DNA of 29,646 nt from Candidatus Omnitrophota bacterium (GTDB taxonomy: Bacteria > Hinthialibacterota > Hinthialibacteria > Hinthialibacterales > JAKPRU01): NCBI GenBank assembly GCA_029570205.1, contig JAKQSI010000028.1, forward strand, positions 1-29,646. Reading direction: 5' to 3'. Shown here piece by piece: positions 15,138 to 23,129 of this stretch. Both the position numbers and the translations under genes were made by a program. The notes beneath the pieces are model-generated. The model was not told the origin of the DNA. It worked only from the letters and a program-made list of their open reading frames with translations, and did not search any database. Within the stretch, counting starts at the first letter, position 1. Each line of letters begins with the position of its first letter.

Positions 15138-16850
15138 ATGAGAGACTTAGTCAATATTGTCCCGATAATACCCAAAAAAACCTTGCGTAAAAACCTGCTC
15201 GGATTTGCCGCATTATACCTGATCCTTGTGGCAATTGTCACTTGGCCCGCCATTTTGAATCCTGCGTGCCTGGCTTTTCCGTATCAAGGCGACCGGGGGG
15301 CGAATGTCTGGAACCTGTGGTGGGTAGCGCACTGTGTGACCCACCTGCAAGATCCCCGATGGACGCCACTTCTGTTTCATCCGGATGGCTGTTCGCTTCT
15401 GCACCACTCTCTTTCTCCGTCAAATGGGCTGCTTCTGGCGCCGGTGACTCTCCTTTTCGGTCCGGAGACCGCGTATGGCGCCGCATTTTTTCTCTGGAGT
15501 ATCCTGACCGGCCTGGGAGGAATGGTCTGGTCGCGGCGATGGCTCGACCGTCCCTGGGAGCAATGGCTTGCGGGATTTTTCATGGTCTGTTGTGCCTATC
15601 GCTTTGCGCACCTGGATCACCTCAACGTGTTCTCAACTGCCGGGATACCATGGGCCTTTTGGGCATTTGACCGATCGAAAGATAAACACGATCTGCGCAT
15701 GGCGCTGGTGTGTGGCGTGATCTGGATTCTGACGACATTCTCCTGCTGGTATTACGGAGTGGTGGTCGGTCTCTACGGCGTGGCCCGATTGTTGGAGATT
15801 GTGTGCAAGCGGCAATCCTTACGAGAAATTGGAGTAGCCCTGATTCCATTTGCCCTGACCTTGATGGTTGTGGCGGGATATCTCGGCATTCCTCTACCCG
15901 GTCCCTCGGCGAAGCCGGATGACATACCGCTTGGAATCAAAGTTTTCTGGTCCTTGCCGCTTGATTCCCTGGTCCGTCCTGTCTGGTTGAATCCCCTCTG
16001 GATGTTGCCGGAGTTTCGCGTTCATCCGGGAATTGTCTTTTTGATTCTGGCGGCGATTGAGATCGTTCGCAGAATTCAAGAGCATGAAAAACAGGCCTTT
16101 CTCTTGTGGATTGCATTAGCCTATGCGGCCCTCGCCCTGGGACCGGTGTTGAAGGTGGACATGAAAGTCTTTCCTGTTCCTCTTCCCGCATACATCTGTC
16201 TGTTGATCGCCGGATTGAGCCAAATGAAAGTGTACACACGGTTTCTGTACCCGGCAACGATTTGTCTTGCCCCATTGGCTGTTCTGGGTGTGCGGTGGTT
16301 AGTCGACAAACTTGGAGAGGAACATCCGCATGTCTCTTTCCCTGTTCTCCAGGCAATCGTTTTTCTGTTGGTAGGATTTGCATTCTGGTTCGAGCAGGCT
16401 CTACCGCCGTTTGCCTCTGCGACCGTCTATTCCGGGAAGACTCAAGTAGCCGATGATGCCCCCATTCAGGCCATCCGGGAGGCGCGCGGCGCGGTGCTGG
16501 AACTACCGTTTGGCGCCAGTTCCGTTGTCGGGATGCACTTGGCCCGTCAAACCCGACACAGGTTACCGTTAGTCATCGGGGAAATCTCTCGAATGCAGAA
16601 TTACCGCAAGACGTTCCTGGACCGATTTCCGTCTCTTCTCCTCCTGAACCAAATGGTCACGGAGGAGGGAGCCTGGTCTGAGGCATCCATCCACGGAGCA
16701 GCGGAGACTTTTGCACGGGATAATGAGACACTCGGTATCGGGGCAATTGTGGTGACAGAATCGTTGTGTGCACAGCAGGGAAAAGAGCGGATTATGGACT
16801 TCCGAAATTACTTGGGGAACGATGTTCAACTGATTATTATTCGCGAATGA
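15138..16850 (+). CDS. Polytopic membrane protein, GT-C glycosyltransferase-like
   Basis: The product is about 570 residues from ATG 15138. A GTG at 15108 would add ten residues but would overlap the divergent gene's start. The first helix is followed by FPYQGDRGANVWNLWWVAHC and LFHPDGCSLLHHSLSP. This GD...N.W..WW / F.P.G..L..H pattern is found in large membrane proteins of the GT-C superfamily and related uncharacterised families. Some ten membrane segments follow, then a C-terminal soluble region (ARGAVLELPFGASSVVGMHL). The acceptor and donor cannot be inferred. It is divergent from the DUF2723 gene and closes the envelope-glycan block. Its stop is 37 bp from the convergent nuclease-like gene. 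Confidence 0.7.
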   Translation: MRDLVNIVPIIPKKTLRKNLLGFAALYLILVAIVTWPAILNPACLAFPYQGDRGANVWNLWWVAHCVTHLQDPRWTPLLFHPDGCSLLHHSLSPSNGLLLAPVTLLFGPETAYGAAFFLWSILTGLGGMVWSRRWLDRPWEQWLAGFFMVCCAYRFAHLDHLNVFSTAGIPWAFWAFDRSKDKHDLRMALVCGVIWILTTFSCWYYGVVVGLYGVARLLEIVCKRQSLREIGVALIPFALTLMVVAGYLGIPLPGPSAKPDDIPLGIKVFWSLPLDSLVRPVWLNPLWMLPEFRVHPGIVFLILAAIEIVRRIQEHEKQAFLLWIALAYAALALGPVLKVDMKVFPVPLPAYICLLIAGLSQMKVYTRFLYPATICLAPLAVLGVRWLVDKLGEEHPHVSFPVLQAIVFLLVGFAFWFEQALPPFASATVYSGKTQVADDAPIQAIREARGAVLELPFGASSVVGMHLARQTRHRLPLVIGEISRMQNYRKTFLDRFPSLLLLNQMVTEEGAWSEASIHGAAETFARDNETLGIGAIVVTESLCAQQGKERIMDFRNYLGNDVQLIIIRE

Positions 16851-16887
16851 TGCAGTGGAGATTTTCCGACGGCGGCCATTCCTGTCT

Positions 16888-17397
16888 TCATGGGATAGAT
16901 CGTCGTATGGGAAAGTCTTTCAGATGTTTGTTCCACGTTGAGAGATTGAACACCATTACATCCTCAACAATCCAGTGTTTCCATATCCCGCTTGATGGGC
17001 CGCATTGAGGCACCTTACGTTTGAGATCGTCCGCTTTTGCCTGAAGATCGGCTTCCGTCAGGCCGTCAATGGCTATCAGCACATAATAATAGATAGGTTT
17101 CTCTATTTTCCCGCATGCCCATTCATACAGGAAGGAGTCTCGATATTTGTACTTCAGGTCTTCGTCGATTTTGCCGGTCTGAAATTTCTTGATAAAAGTG
17201 TCACGATCCATTGCATTGGCTTGCGGATGTTCCGGATCTTTGATCTCGATGAACAGAAAGTGATCCTTGAATTCCAGAATAAGATCCACCGCTTTCATGC
17301 AATGTGTAAGACCGTGGGTGTCGCCGATATCAAATTTCCTTGCAGTTACATCGGACGGAACGGATATCCGAAGATTTCCTTCTGTGATCGCAGTCAT
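16888..17397 (-). CDS. PD-(D/E)XK nuclease-like partner of the adjacent ATPase
   Basis: The product is 169 residues. ATG 17397 overlaps the ATPase stop by 4 bp (ATGA), which decides the start over longer upstream in-frame codons. The segment MKAVDLILEFKDHFLFIEIK has the spacing of a PD-(D/E)XK active site: Asp38, a hydrophobic strand, then Glu51-x-Lys53. It is followed by helices and a YYYVLIAIDGL strand, in keeping with that fold. No DNA-binding domain is apparent. The assignment is by motif only; I do not recognise a named family. Tight coupling to an AAA_21-type ATPase resembles ATPase-nuclease defence pairs such as Septu or Gabija in layout, though the sequences differ. Confidence 0.65.
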   Translation of the reverse strand: MTAITEGNLRISVPSDVTARKFDIGDTHGLTHCMKAVDLILEFKDHFLFIEIKDPEHPQANAMDRDTFIKKFQTGKIDEDLKYKYRDSFLYEWACGKIEKPIYYYVLIAIDGLTEADLQAKADDLKRKVPQCGPSSGIWKHWIVEDVMVFNLSTWNKHLKDFPIRRSIP

Positions 17398-18416
17398 TTC
17401 AGTAGTCTCCCCAGACTTCGCCCCACTTCGCGGTCGTATAGATCGGCGAATGCCTCCGCGACGGCATTTGGATGAATGCCGAGGTATCGGTCGGAGGTAT
17501 GGCAACGAATCTGAGTGATCTCCGTGTCATGATAGAGAGCATGAAACAGCACATTATCCTTCTCTTTCATCCGCAGATCGAGTTCCTTGAGGATCACGTA
17601 GTCATGTGTCGCTAGAAAGATTTGGACACCGTGTCGTTGAAGTTCCAACAGGATCTCCGTAATCACTCCATATAATTTGGGATTGAGGTTGGTTTCCGGC
17701 TCATCCCAAAAGAGTATGGAACCCTCCAGGAGAGTTCCATTTTGAATCAAGAGCCATAGCAATCCCAATTTGCGCATTCCTTCGGCCAATAGAGAGAATT
17801 CAAGGTTTCCCTGCTCGCTTTGTAGAAAAAATTCCTCCTCCTTTGTTGTGATTTTCCCATCCATGGCTTTCTGCAGAATGGTCAATAGAGTTTTTCGGTT
17901 CTTGTCGGTGGGGCCTCGCGGGGCAGGCCGATGGGCACGGTCCAAAATGTCGCGATAGATTTCCTCAAAATGGATTTCTCGACCGGCGTATAATGAACGG
18001 AATCCGGGAGAATTGGCAAGCATTTCTTTTACAGGGATATATACGCTTTCAATGGGCCGGGCCTGCCACTCGTTTATGCCGGTAATGGAGGCCGAGCCCG
18101 TCTTGGTCGAATGGTTTGAGAAGGAAGCCCGTATTCGGACGGATCCCCGGGATACTTCAATAGCACAAGACGAACTGGTTTTCTTTCGCTTGACCAGGCG
18201 GCCAAGCGCATGGTTGGACGGCAAGAATACGTTAACCAGTTTTTCTGCGAAGTTGAGTTTTGTTTTCGTGATGTCACAGGCGGAGTAGACAACTTTCATT
18301 ATGTGGGTTTTGCCCGTGCCGTTGGCTCCAACAAAAACATTGACCCCGGGTGAAAGAGTGAGATCCAGTTTATCGAACGTGGTGAACTATTCCAGTTTGA
18401 TTCTTGTTATCGGCAT
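17394..18416 (-). pseudogene. AAA_21/ABC-type ATPase interrupted by an in-frame TAG before Walker A
   Basis: The frame from ATG 18416 (GGTGGA upstream) reads MPITRIKLE, meets TAG at 18387-18389, and continues without a break as FTTFDKLDLTLSPGVNVFVG and on to the stop at 17394, 340 codons in all. Walker A (GANGTGKT, 18306-18329) lies after the TAG. Walker B (GSILFWDEPETNLNPKL), the signature-like EFSLLAEGMRKLGLLW and the switch FLATHDYVILKELD follow in order. Between TAG and Walker A there is no ATG, GTG or TTG, so re-initiation (first ATG at 18299) would give a protein without its P-loop. TAG is a normal stop in this window, so this is either a nonsense mutation (for example from AAG), a sequencing error, or read-through. 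Apart from that codon it looks intact. Confidence 0.8.
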
Positions 18417-18510
18417 GGATATTTCCACCCTTGTCATCACCGGGCCGAATTGCCTGGTTTATTGTAATCCTTCCTTGCGCAGAGCATACCCGAACCGGTC
18501 TCTCCCCCCC

Positions 18511-19695
18511 TCACTTCAGCTCCGGCAGCAACTTCATTGGGTTAATCGGATTGGTCGCCTCGCGGACCTCGAAATGGAGATGATCGGTTTGAATGTCTTT
18601 CGGGACCCTTCCGGTTCGACCGACCCGCGCGATCATCTGCCCCCGGCTCACTTTGTCCCCCGCCTTCACCACCACTTCGCTGAGATGGGCATAAATGGTG
18701 CGCAATCCTTTTCCTTTTTGTTTGCCGTGATACAGAATGACATAGTTTCCCAGAGTATTCCCGAAGTCGTCACTGACCCCGCCGACCATCTGCACTTCCC
18801 CATCTGCCGCGGCCAGCACCGGAGATCCGGGGGGGGCAGTCAGGATCATGCCGTTTCCCATCAATCCGTTCTCCGCGCCAAATTGTTTTGCCACGGCAAA
18901 ATTCCCTGTCAGAGGCCAGGAGAATATCAATGTATCGACTTTCTTTACCTGGGCCGGCGGCTGAACATCCTGGGGAGCGGGGACTGCGGTCGGTTCCGGA
19001 GTGGGAGTCGGAGTTGGAACGCCCGGTTCCGGAGTGGGTGTCGGGGTTGGGGTGGAAAGAGGCGGCTCTCCTTTCTCCACACGATGCTCATCCACAAGTT
19101 TCTCAATCCGTTTCGCCAAAGCGATCCGTTCTTCGCGGGAACCCTCCGGTGTCTTGTGATACACCTTTTCCGCAACCGACATCTGGACCTCTTTGACTTC
19201 ATCCGCGCCGGGGATGAACAGTTTCTGTCCGATCTGCAATGTGCGGGGATCATGGATGTTGTTGTATCGTTCGATCAGCGTTCGTTCGACACCATAGGCG
19301 TCCGAGATCCGTTTCAGAGTTTCTCCCGCTTTAACCTCATGGTAAACCCCTTTTTCCTCGGGGGCCGCCGCTTTCACAGCCACAGCCGATTTAGGTTCCG
19401 TAGCGCCCGGAATATGCAGGCGCTGTCCCACTTCCAAATGATTGGGGTCATGAATGCGGTTGATCCGCTGAATTCGTTGAGGCGTGATTCCATAGGCACG
19501 TGCGATTCCCACCAGAGTCTCCCCTTCCGCCACAATATGCGTAACCCCCTCCAACACAGGTGGATATCCCACATAGCCCCGGTCCGACTGGTGCGCACAG
19601 GACCCCATCAGTCCTGCCCAGATGCACAGACACAGCAAAACACTCCGCGCATTTCTCGGACAAAATCTTGATCGGCATTTCACGACATTCATCAT
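18511..19695 (-). CDS. LysM/M23 lipoprotein with degenerate metallopeptidase site (NlpD/EnvC-like)
   Basis: The product is 394 residues. Residues 11-33 form a lipoprotein signal (SVLLCLCIWAGLMGSC) with the lipid-bearing Cys near residue 33. Two LysM domains follow (HIVAEGETLVGIARAYGI and YHEVKAGETLKRISDAYGV), which bind peptidoglycan. A Pro/Thr linker with two PTPTPTPEP units comes next, then an M23/LytM domain. The late motifs YAHLSEVVV and DHLHFEVR are present. The first zinc-binding motif, normally HxGxD, reads GLMGNGMILTAPPG with no His or Asp, so it is probably not an active peptidase. NlpD and EnvC share this trait and activate amidases during cell separation; that role is inferred. A second ATG follows directly at 19692. 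Confidence 0.88.
   Translation of the reverse strand: MMNVVKCRSRFCPRNARSVLLCLCIWAGLMGSCAHQSDRGYVGYPPVLEGVTHIVAEGETLVGIARAYGITPQRIQRINRIHDPNHLEVGQRLHIPGATEPKSAVAVKAAAPEEKGVYHEVKAGETLKRISDAYGVERTLIERYNNIHDPRTLQIGQKLFIPGADEVKEVQMSVAEKVYHKTPEGSREERIALAKRIEKLVDEHRVEKGEPPLSTPTPTPTPEPGVPTPTPTPEPTAVPAPQDVQPPAQVKKVDTLIFSWPLTGNFAVAKQFGAENGLMGNGMILTAPPGSPVLAAADGEVQMVGGVSDDFGNTLGNYVILYHGKQKGKGLRTIYAHLSEVVVKAGDKVSRGQMIARVGRTGRVPKDIQTDHLHFEVREATNPINPMKLLPELK
18991..19050. repeat. Imperfect 27-bp direct repeat encoding PTPTPTPEP units
   Basis: The segments 18991-19017 and 19024-19050 are near-identical, both opening CGGTTCCGGAGTGGG, with a 33-bp period. On the minus strand each encodes a PTPTPTPEP unit of the linker between the LysM and M23 domains. 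The plus strand is G-rich, with GGGTGTCGGGGTTGGGGTGG at its end, which could form a G-quadruplex. The unit number may vary between strains. Confidence 0.65.
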
Positions 19696-19975
19696 CGTGC
19701 TCAGACCCAGGGATGCCCGGTCGCACCGGAGCGCCGCACATCACATTTCGAGGCTCTGCCTCGATTCGCCACTTCTGCGAACGATTCCAGACACATTCCG
19801 GCAACGCCAAACCGATATTGCCGACATTCTGAGTCACCGAAAAACCCGCAGAAGAAGCCCCAGCCGGGCCGAGTCAATATCCGGTAAGTACGCGGAATCA
19901 GACGTCCTTTTCCATCCCGCAGTTCAGTGGGTTAGCCTATTGTGACATAAACGAAATGAAAATGCCAGATGGTCG
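19696..19975. other. 280-bp intergenic region with a small hairpin
   Basis: This lies between the methyltransferase stop and the LysM lipoprotein start, both on the minus strand. TCGAGGC and GCCTCGA (19748-19754 and 19758-19764) form a 7-bp stem with a TCT loop, a sequence that resembles a dispersed repeat. Small ORFs cross it but none has a ribosome binding site or recognisable product. It presumably carries the lipoprotein gene's promoter. Confidence 0.35.
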
Positions 19976-20659
19976 TTACCGACTTCCGTTCGAAGATTCG
20001 ATCGGTCGGTGGGCCACGACAATCCGGAAGATCTGATTGAGGTCCTGCACCTGAACATTCTCAAAACCCGCCTCGCTCAGCAGATCTTCCCAGGCGGACA
20101 CGGTGTACCATTCCTGCGACATCCGGTCCTGCGAACCCAGCAGGCCGAGTCTCCCACCCGGACGCAAAAGACGGAAAGCATCCCGAAGAACCGCCCGACG
20201 TTCTGCCTCCTTGAGAATCACCAGCATAAAACTGCTCAGAATCACATCGAATTCCTCCCTGAACGGCATGGCTCGACAGTCTCCTAATACATAGCACACA
20301 TTGTCCAGATGGCGACCTTTCCGCTGTGCGCGATGTAACATCCCGATGGAGTGGTCGATTCCCACCACGTGCGCCGCACGTTGTGCGGCAATATGGGCCA
20401 CCAGCCCCGTTCCACACCCCAAATCCAAAACCGAATCATCCTCCTCCACCACTGCATCGACCAATTGATGAGCCGACTGCACATACCCAAACACCTGGAC
20501 GAGATAAATCCAGTCATAAAACCGGCTGATGATATTGTAAAACATTCTGGAACGACGATTGTGCTTGGATACCACTGATCTCCCGGCGAACTTCATCACA
20601 AGCCGACCCCACAAATTTAACCTGCGGATCGGTTGAAAAGTGTGCGGAACTGTTCTCAT
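19976..20659 (-). CDS. Class I SAM-dependent methyltransferase (UbiE/Methyltransf_11 type)
   Basis: The product is 227 residues. SAM-binding motif I is VLDLGCGTGLVAHI, and the acidic residue ending strand 2 is in VVGIDHSIGMLHRA. The post-I region has LGDCRAMPFREEFDVILSSF, and the later motif is LRPGGRLGLLG. The N-terminus (FYNIISRFYDWIYLVQVFGY) resembles the YD..Y segment of UbiE/COQ5-like and small-molecule methyltransferases. The substrate is not readable. The start is ATG 20659; an in-frame ATG at 20596 is possible, and neither has a strong ribosome binding site. It stands alone between the EF-G-like gene and the LysM lipoprotein, each separated by about 200-280 bp. Confidence 0.85.
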   Translation of the reverse strand: MRTVPHTFQPIRRLNLWGRLVMKFAGRSVVSKHNRRSRMFYNIISRFYDWIYLVQVFGYVQSAHQLVDAVVEEDDSVLDLGCGTGLVAHIAAQRAAHVVGIDHSIGMLHRAQRKGRHLDNVCYVLGDCRAMPFREEFDVILSSFMLVILKEAERRAVLRDAFRLLRPGGRLGLLGSQDRMSQEWYTVSAWEDLLSEAGFENVQVQDLNQIFRIVVAHRPIESSNGSR

Positions 20660-20858
20660 GATCTTACCATGCCCAAATACCCAAAGATTCTGATGGATTT
20701 GACCGTCTCAGGAACACACTCCGGCCCTGAAACATACTCAATCTAACATATCTCACTTCTGATATGAAGCGGGAAAACGCAAAAAAATCCTTCACAGAAT
20801 GGATTGAACCGATTGATCGCGCGATCATTCTGCTGTAACTCGGGGAAAAAACTGCGAA

Positions 20859-22949
20859 TCAACTCTCCACCTGTTCCCTGGCTTTCTCAGCCTGAGCGAT
20901 GATCTTCTCCGCCAATTCAGCCGGAACCTGCTCATAATGTGAGAATTCCATAATGTAAGTTCCACGTCCACGGGTGATTGAACGCAGGTCAATAGGATAG
21001 CTGTACATCTCCGCCAGGGGAACTTGGGCACGAATTGTCTGTTTCCCATGCGCACTTTCCATGCCCATAACACGACCCCGCCGCCCGTTCAAATCCCCCA
21101 TTACGTCTCCCATCATGGTTTCAGGAACAAAAACCGTCACATTCATGATCGGTTCCAACAATACCGGTTTGCATTTTTCGCGAGCCACCTGTTGAAAGGC
21201 CATCGACCCGGCGATCTTAAACGCCATGTCCGATGAATCCACATCATGATACTTGCCGTCAAACAATTCCACATGAACGTCCACAAACGGGAACCCGGCC
21301 ACAACACCCCTTTCCATGGCTTCCCGGATTCCTTTTTCGACCGAAGGGATGAACTTCCCGGGAATCGCGCCGCCGAAAATACTGTCCTGGAATTCGAATT
21401 GCTTGCCACGTTCCAGGGGGGTAAGCCGTATGTGTACCTCTCCGAATTGGCCACGCCCACCGCTCTGTTTTTTATGGCGGTACGAACCTTCCCCCTGGAC
21501 CGTAATGGTCTCGCGATAGGCCACTTTCGGCTCCTTGAGAAGAACCTCCAAGTTGGCGATCTTTCGGACCCGCTGGGCAACCAGGTTGAGTTGAATATCC
21601 CCCATCCCGGAAAGGATGCTCTCACGTGTCTCGTGGTTGCGTTCGAAGGCGAGTGTGGGATCACCTGCGATTACTTTCGGGATAGTCGCGGCAATTTTGT
21701 CCTCTTCTACTTTGGAATGACCTTTGACAGCGAGATGGAAACTGCGAGGCGGGTATTCTGTCGGCGGAATCAACCACTCGCCCGGCTCGCTCGATACGGT
21801 GTCGCCGGTTTCGAAAATGTCCACTTTGGTAAGAGCCACAATGTCTCCGACCCGGGCATGGGCGATATTGTTGTGATTCTTTCCGTTCACGTTGAGCAGA
21901 TGGGAGATTCGCTCATGCTTTCCTTCTTTGCTGAGGTCATACAGTTCCGTATCCGAGGAAAGTGTGCCGCTGAATACCTTGAGAAAACACATCTTGCCCA
22001 CGAATGGATCAATCAGGCTGCGGAAAACCAGTCCGATTCCCGGCCCCTCCGCGGAAATGTGCAGGGGCTTGGTCTGGTCGCCTTTGACAAGGGTAATTTC
22101 ACCTCTTCGGAGAGGACTCGGCAGAAAGTTAGTCAGTCCTTCCAGAAGACAGGCAATCCCGATGCTGCTGGTTGCCGCTGTACAGAAAACCGGAATCGCT
22201 CCGCCGGACATGGCGGCAGTTTGCAGGCCGTTCCAGATATCTTCTTTTGGAATGGCCTCCCCTTCAAGGTAGCGTTCCATCAATGCCTCGTCCGTCTCGA
22301 CCGCGGCATCCATCAGTCTCTCATGATATTCCTCGTACTGATCCTTCAAATCTTCGGGAAGATTCTCCTCGCGCTCCACCGCTCCCTTTGCATTGAAGTA
22401 CTGCACTTTCCCCGACAGCACATCCACAACAGACTTGAATTCGGCCTGTTCGGCCACTGGGAACCGGATCGGGACCAGTTTGGCGCCCAGCTCTTTTTCC
22501 AGGGAATCCAACGCGGCCGCATAGTCCGCCCGCTCTTTATCCATCCGGTTGATTACCACCACGCGAGGAACCCTGTATTTTTCGAGATATCCCCAAATCT
22601 TCTCTGTTTCCACCTCCACCCCGCTCTCTGCATTGACTACAAGCAAGGCCCCATCCGCGACCCGGATCGCACCCAGAATATCTCCGATAAAATCCGAATA
22701 TCCCGGCGTGTCGATGAATGTGAAGTCGGTTCCCTTGTATGTACACTGAATGATTTTGGACATCAGGGTGATGCGTTTTTCCCGCTCTTCGTCCAGGAAA
22801 TCGGCGAATGTATTGCCTTCCTCCACGAGACCGCGACGTTCAATTACCCCCACATTATATAGAAATGCCTCAACCAGGGACGTTTTACCCGCCCCATGAT
22901 GTCCGACAATAACAACATTGCGTTTTCTTTCGGCAGGAACTTCACTCAT
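20859..22949 (-). CDS. Elongation factor G-like GTPase (divergent paralogue type)
   Basis: The product is 696 residues, full EF-G length. ATG 22949 has AAGGAG ten bases upstream. The GTPase boxes are G1 GHHGAGKT (16-23), G3 DTPGYSDF and G4 NRMDKE. Then come domain II, the RETI-type domain III/IV region (PKVAYRETITVQGEGSYRHK), domain IV with DGKYHDVDSSDMAFKIAGSM, and domain V (GDVMGDLNGRRGRVMGMES). Standard EF-G has AHIDAGKT in the first box. The GHHGAGKT version marks the EF-G-like branch (FusA2 type) that usually co-exists with a true FusA elsewhere. Its role is unsettled in the family: ribosome-related, perhaps recycling or stress. It is not next to str-operon genes. Confidence 0.92.
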   Translation of the reverse strand: MSEVPAERKRNVVIVGHHGAGKTSLVEAFLYNVGVIERRGLVEEGNTFADFLDEEREKRITLMSKIIQCTYKGTDFTFIDTPGYSDFIGDILGAIRVADGALLVVNAESGVEVETEKIWGYLEKYRVPRVVVINRMDKERADYAAALDSLEKELGAKLVPIRFPVAEQAEFKSVVDVLSGKVQYFNAKGAVEREENLPEDLKDQYEEYHERLMDAAVETDEALMERYLEGEAIPKEDIWNGLQTAAMSGGAIPVFCTAATSSIGIACLLEGLTNFLPSPLRRGEITLVKGDQTKPLHISAEGPGIGLVFRSLIDPFVGKMCFLKVFSGTLSSDTELYDLSKEGKHERISHLLNVNGKNHNNIAHARVGDIVALTKVDIFETGDTVSSEPGEWLIPPTEYPPRSFHLAVKGHSKVEEDKIAATIPKVIAGDPTLAFERNHETRESILSGMGDIQLNLVAQRVRKIANLEVLLKEPKVAYRETITVQGEGSYRHKKQSGGRGQFGEVHIRLTPLERGKQFEFQDSIFGGAIPGKFIPSVEKGIREAMERGVVAGFPFVDVHVELFDGKYHDVDSSDMAFKIAGSMAFQQVAREKCKPVLLEPIMNVTVFVPETMMGDVMGDLNGRRGRVMGMESAHGKQTIRAQVPLAEMYSYPIDLRSITRGRGTYIMEFSHYEQVPAELAEKIIAQAEKAREQVES

Positions 22950-23036
22950 CGATAGAAACTCCTTCAGAAATGGATTCCGGCGCTTCGATCCACTCGAGCG
23001 GAAACGGAATTGTTCAGGTTAAATGGAAATTGGCCC

Positions 23037-23059
23037 TATTAAAAGGGCAGGCTGCCTGC
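23037..23059 (-). terminator. Weak intrinsic-type terminator
   Basis: On the minus strand GCAGG and CCTGC flank a CAG loop, followed by CC and a TTTTAAT run. It lies about 70 bp downstream of the ABC ATPase stop and before the EF-G-like gene, where a transcript end is expected. The stem is short, so this is tentative. Confidence 0.35.
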
Positions 23060-23129
23060 AAACCCAATCGGAAACGGGGGCCGAAAAGGAGTGATGAAAT
23101 GCCCTTTGCCTCCATTCGGATACTGCCAT

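Noticed and set aside
15119-15253. Longer N-terminus for the DUF2723 protein
   Set aside because: It would run antisense through the start of the divergent membrane-protein gene, and the added residues have no family-like sequence.
18301-19671. Plus-strand ORF of 456 codons across the ATPase start and the LysM lipoprotein
   Set aside because: It is antisense to well-supported minus-strand genes and has low-complexity shadow sequence.
20815-20826. Perfect 12-bp palindrome GATCGCGCGATC
   Set aside because: It is short, has no T-run, and is not clearly placed as an operator; such palindromes occur by chance in a window this size.
21246-22862. Long plus-strand ORF of 538 codons opposite the EF-G-like gene
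   Set aside because: It is a shadow of the strongly conserved EF-G-like coding strand and has no recognisable domain.
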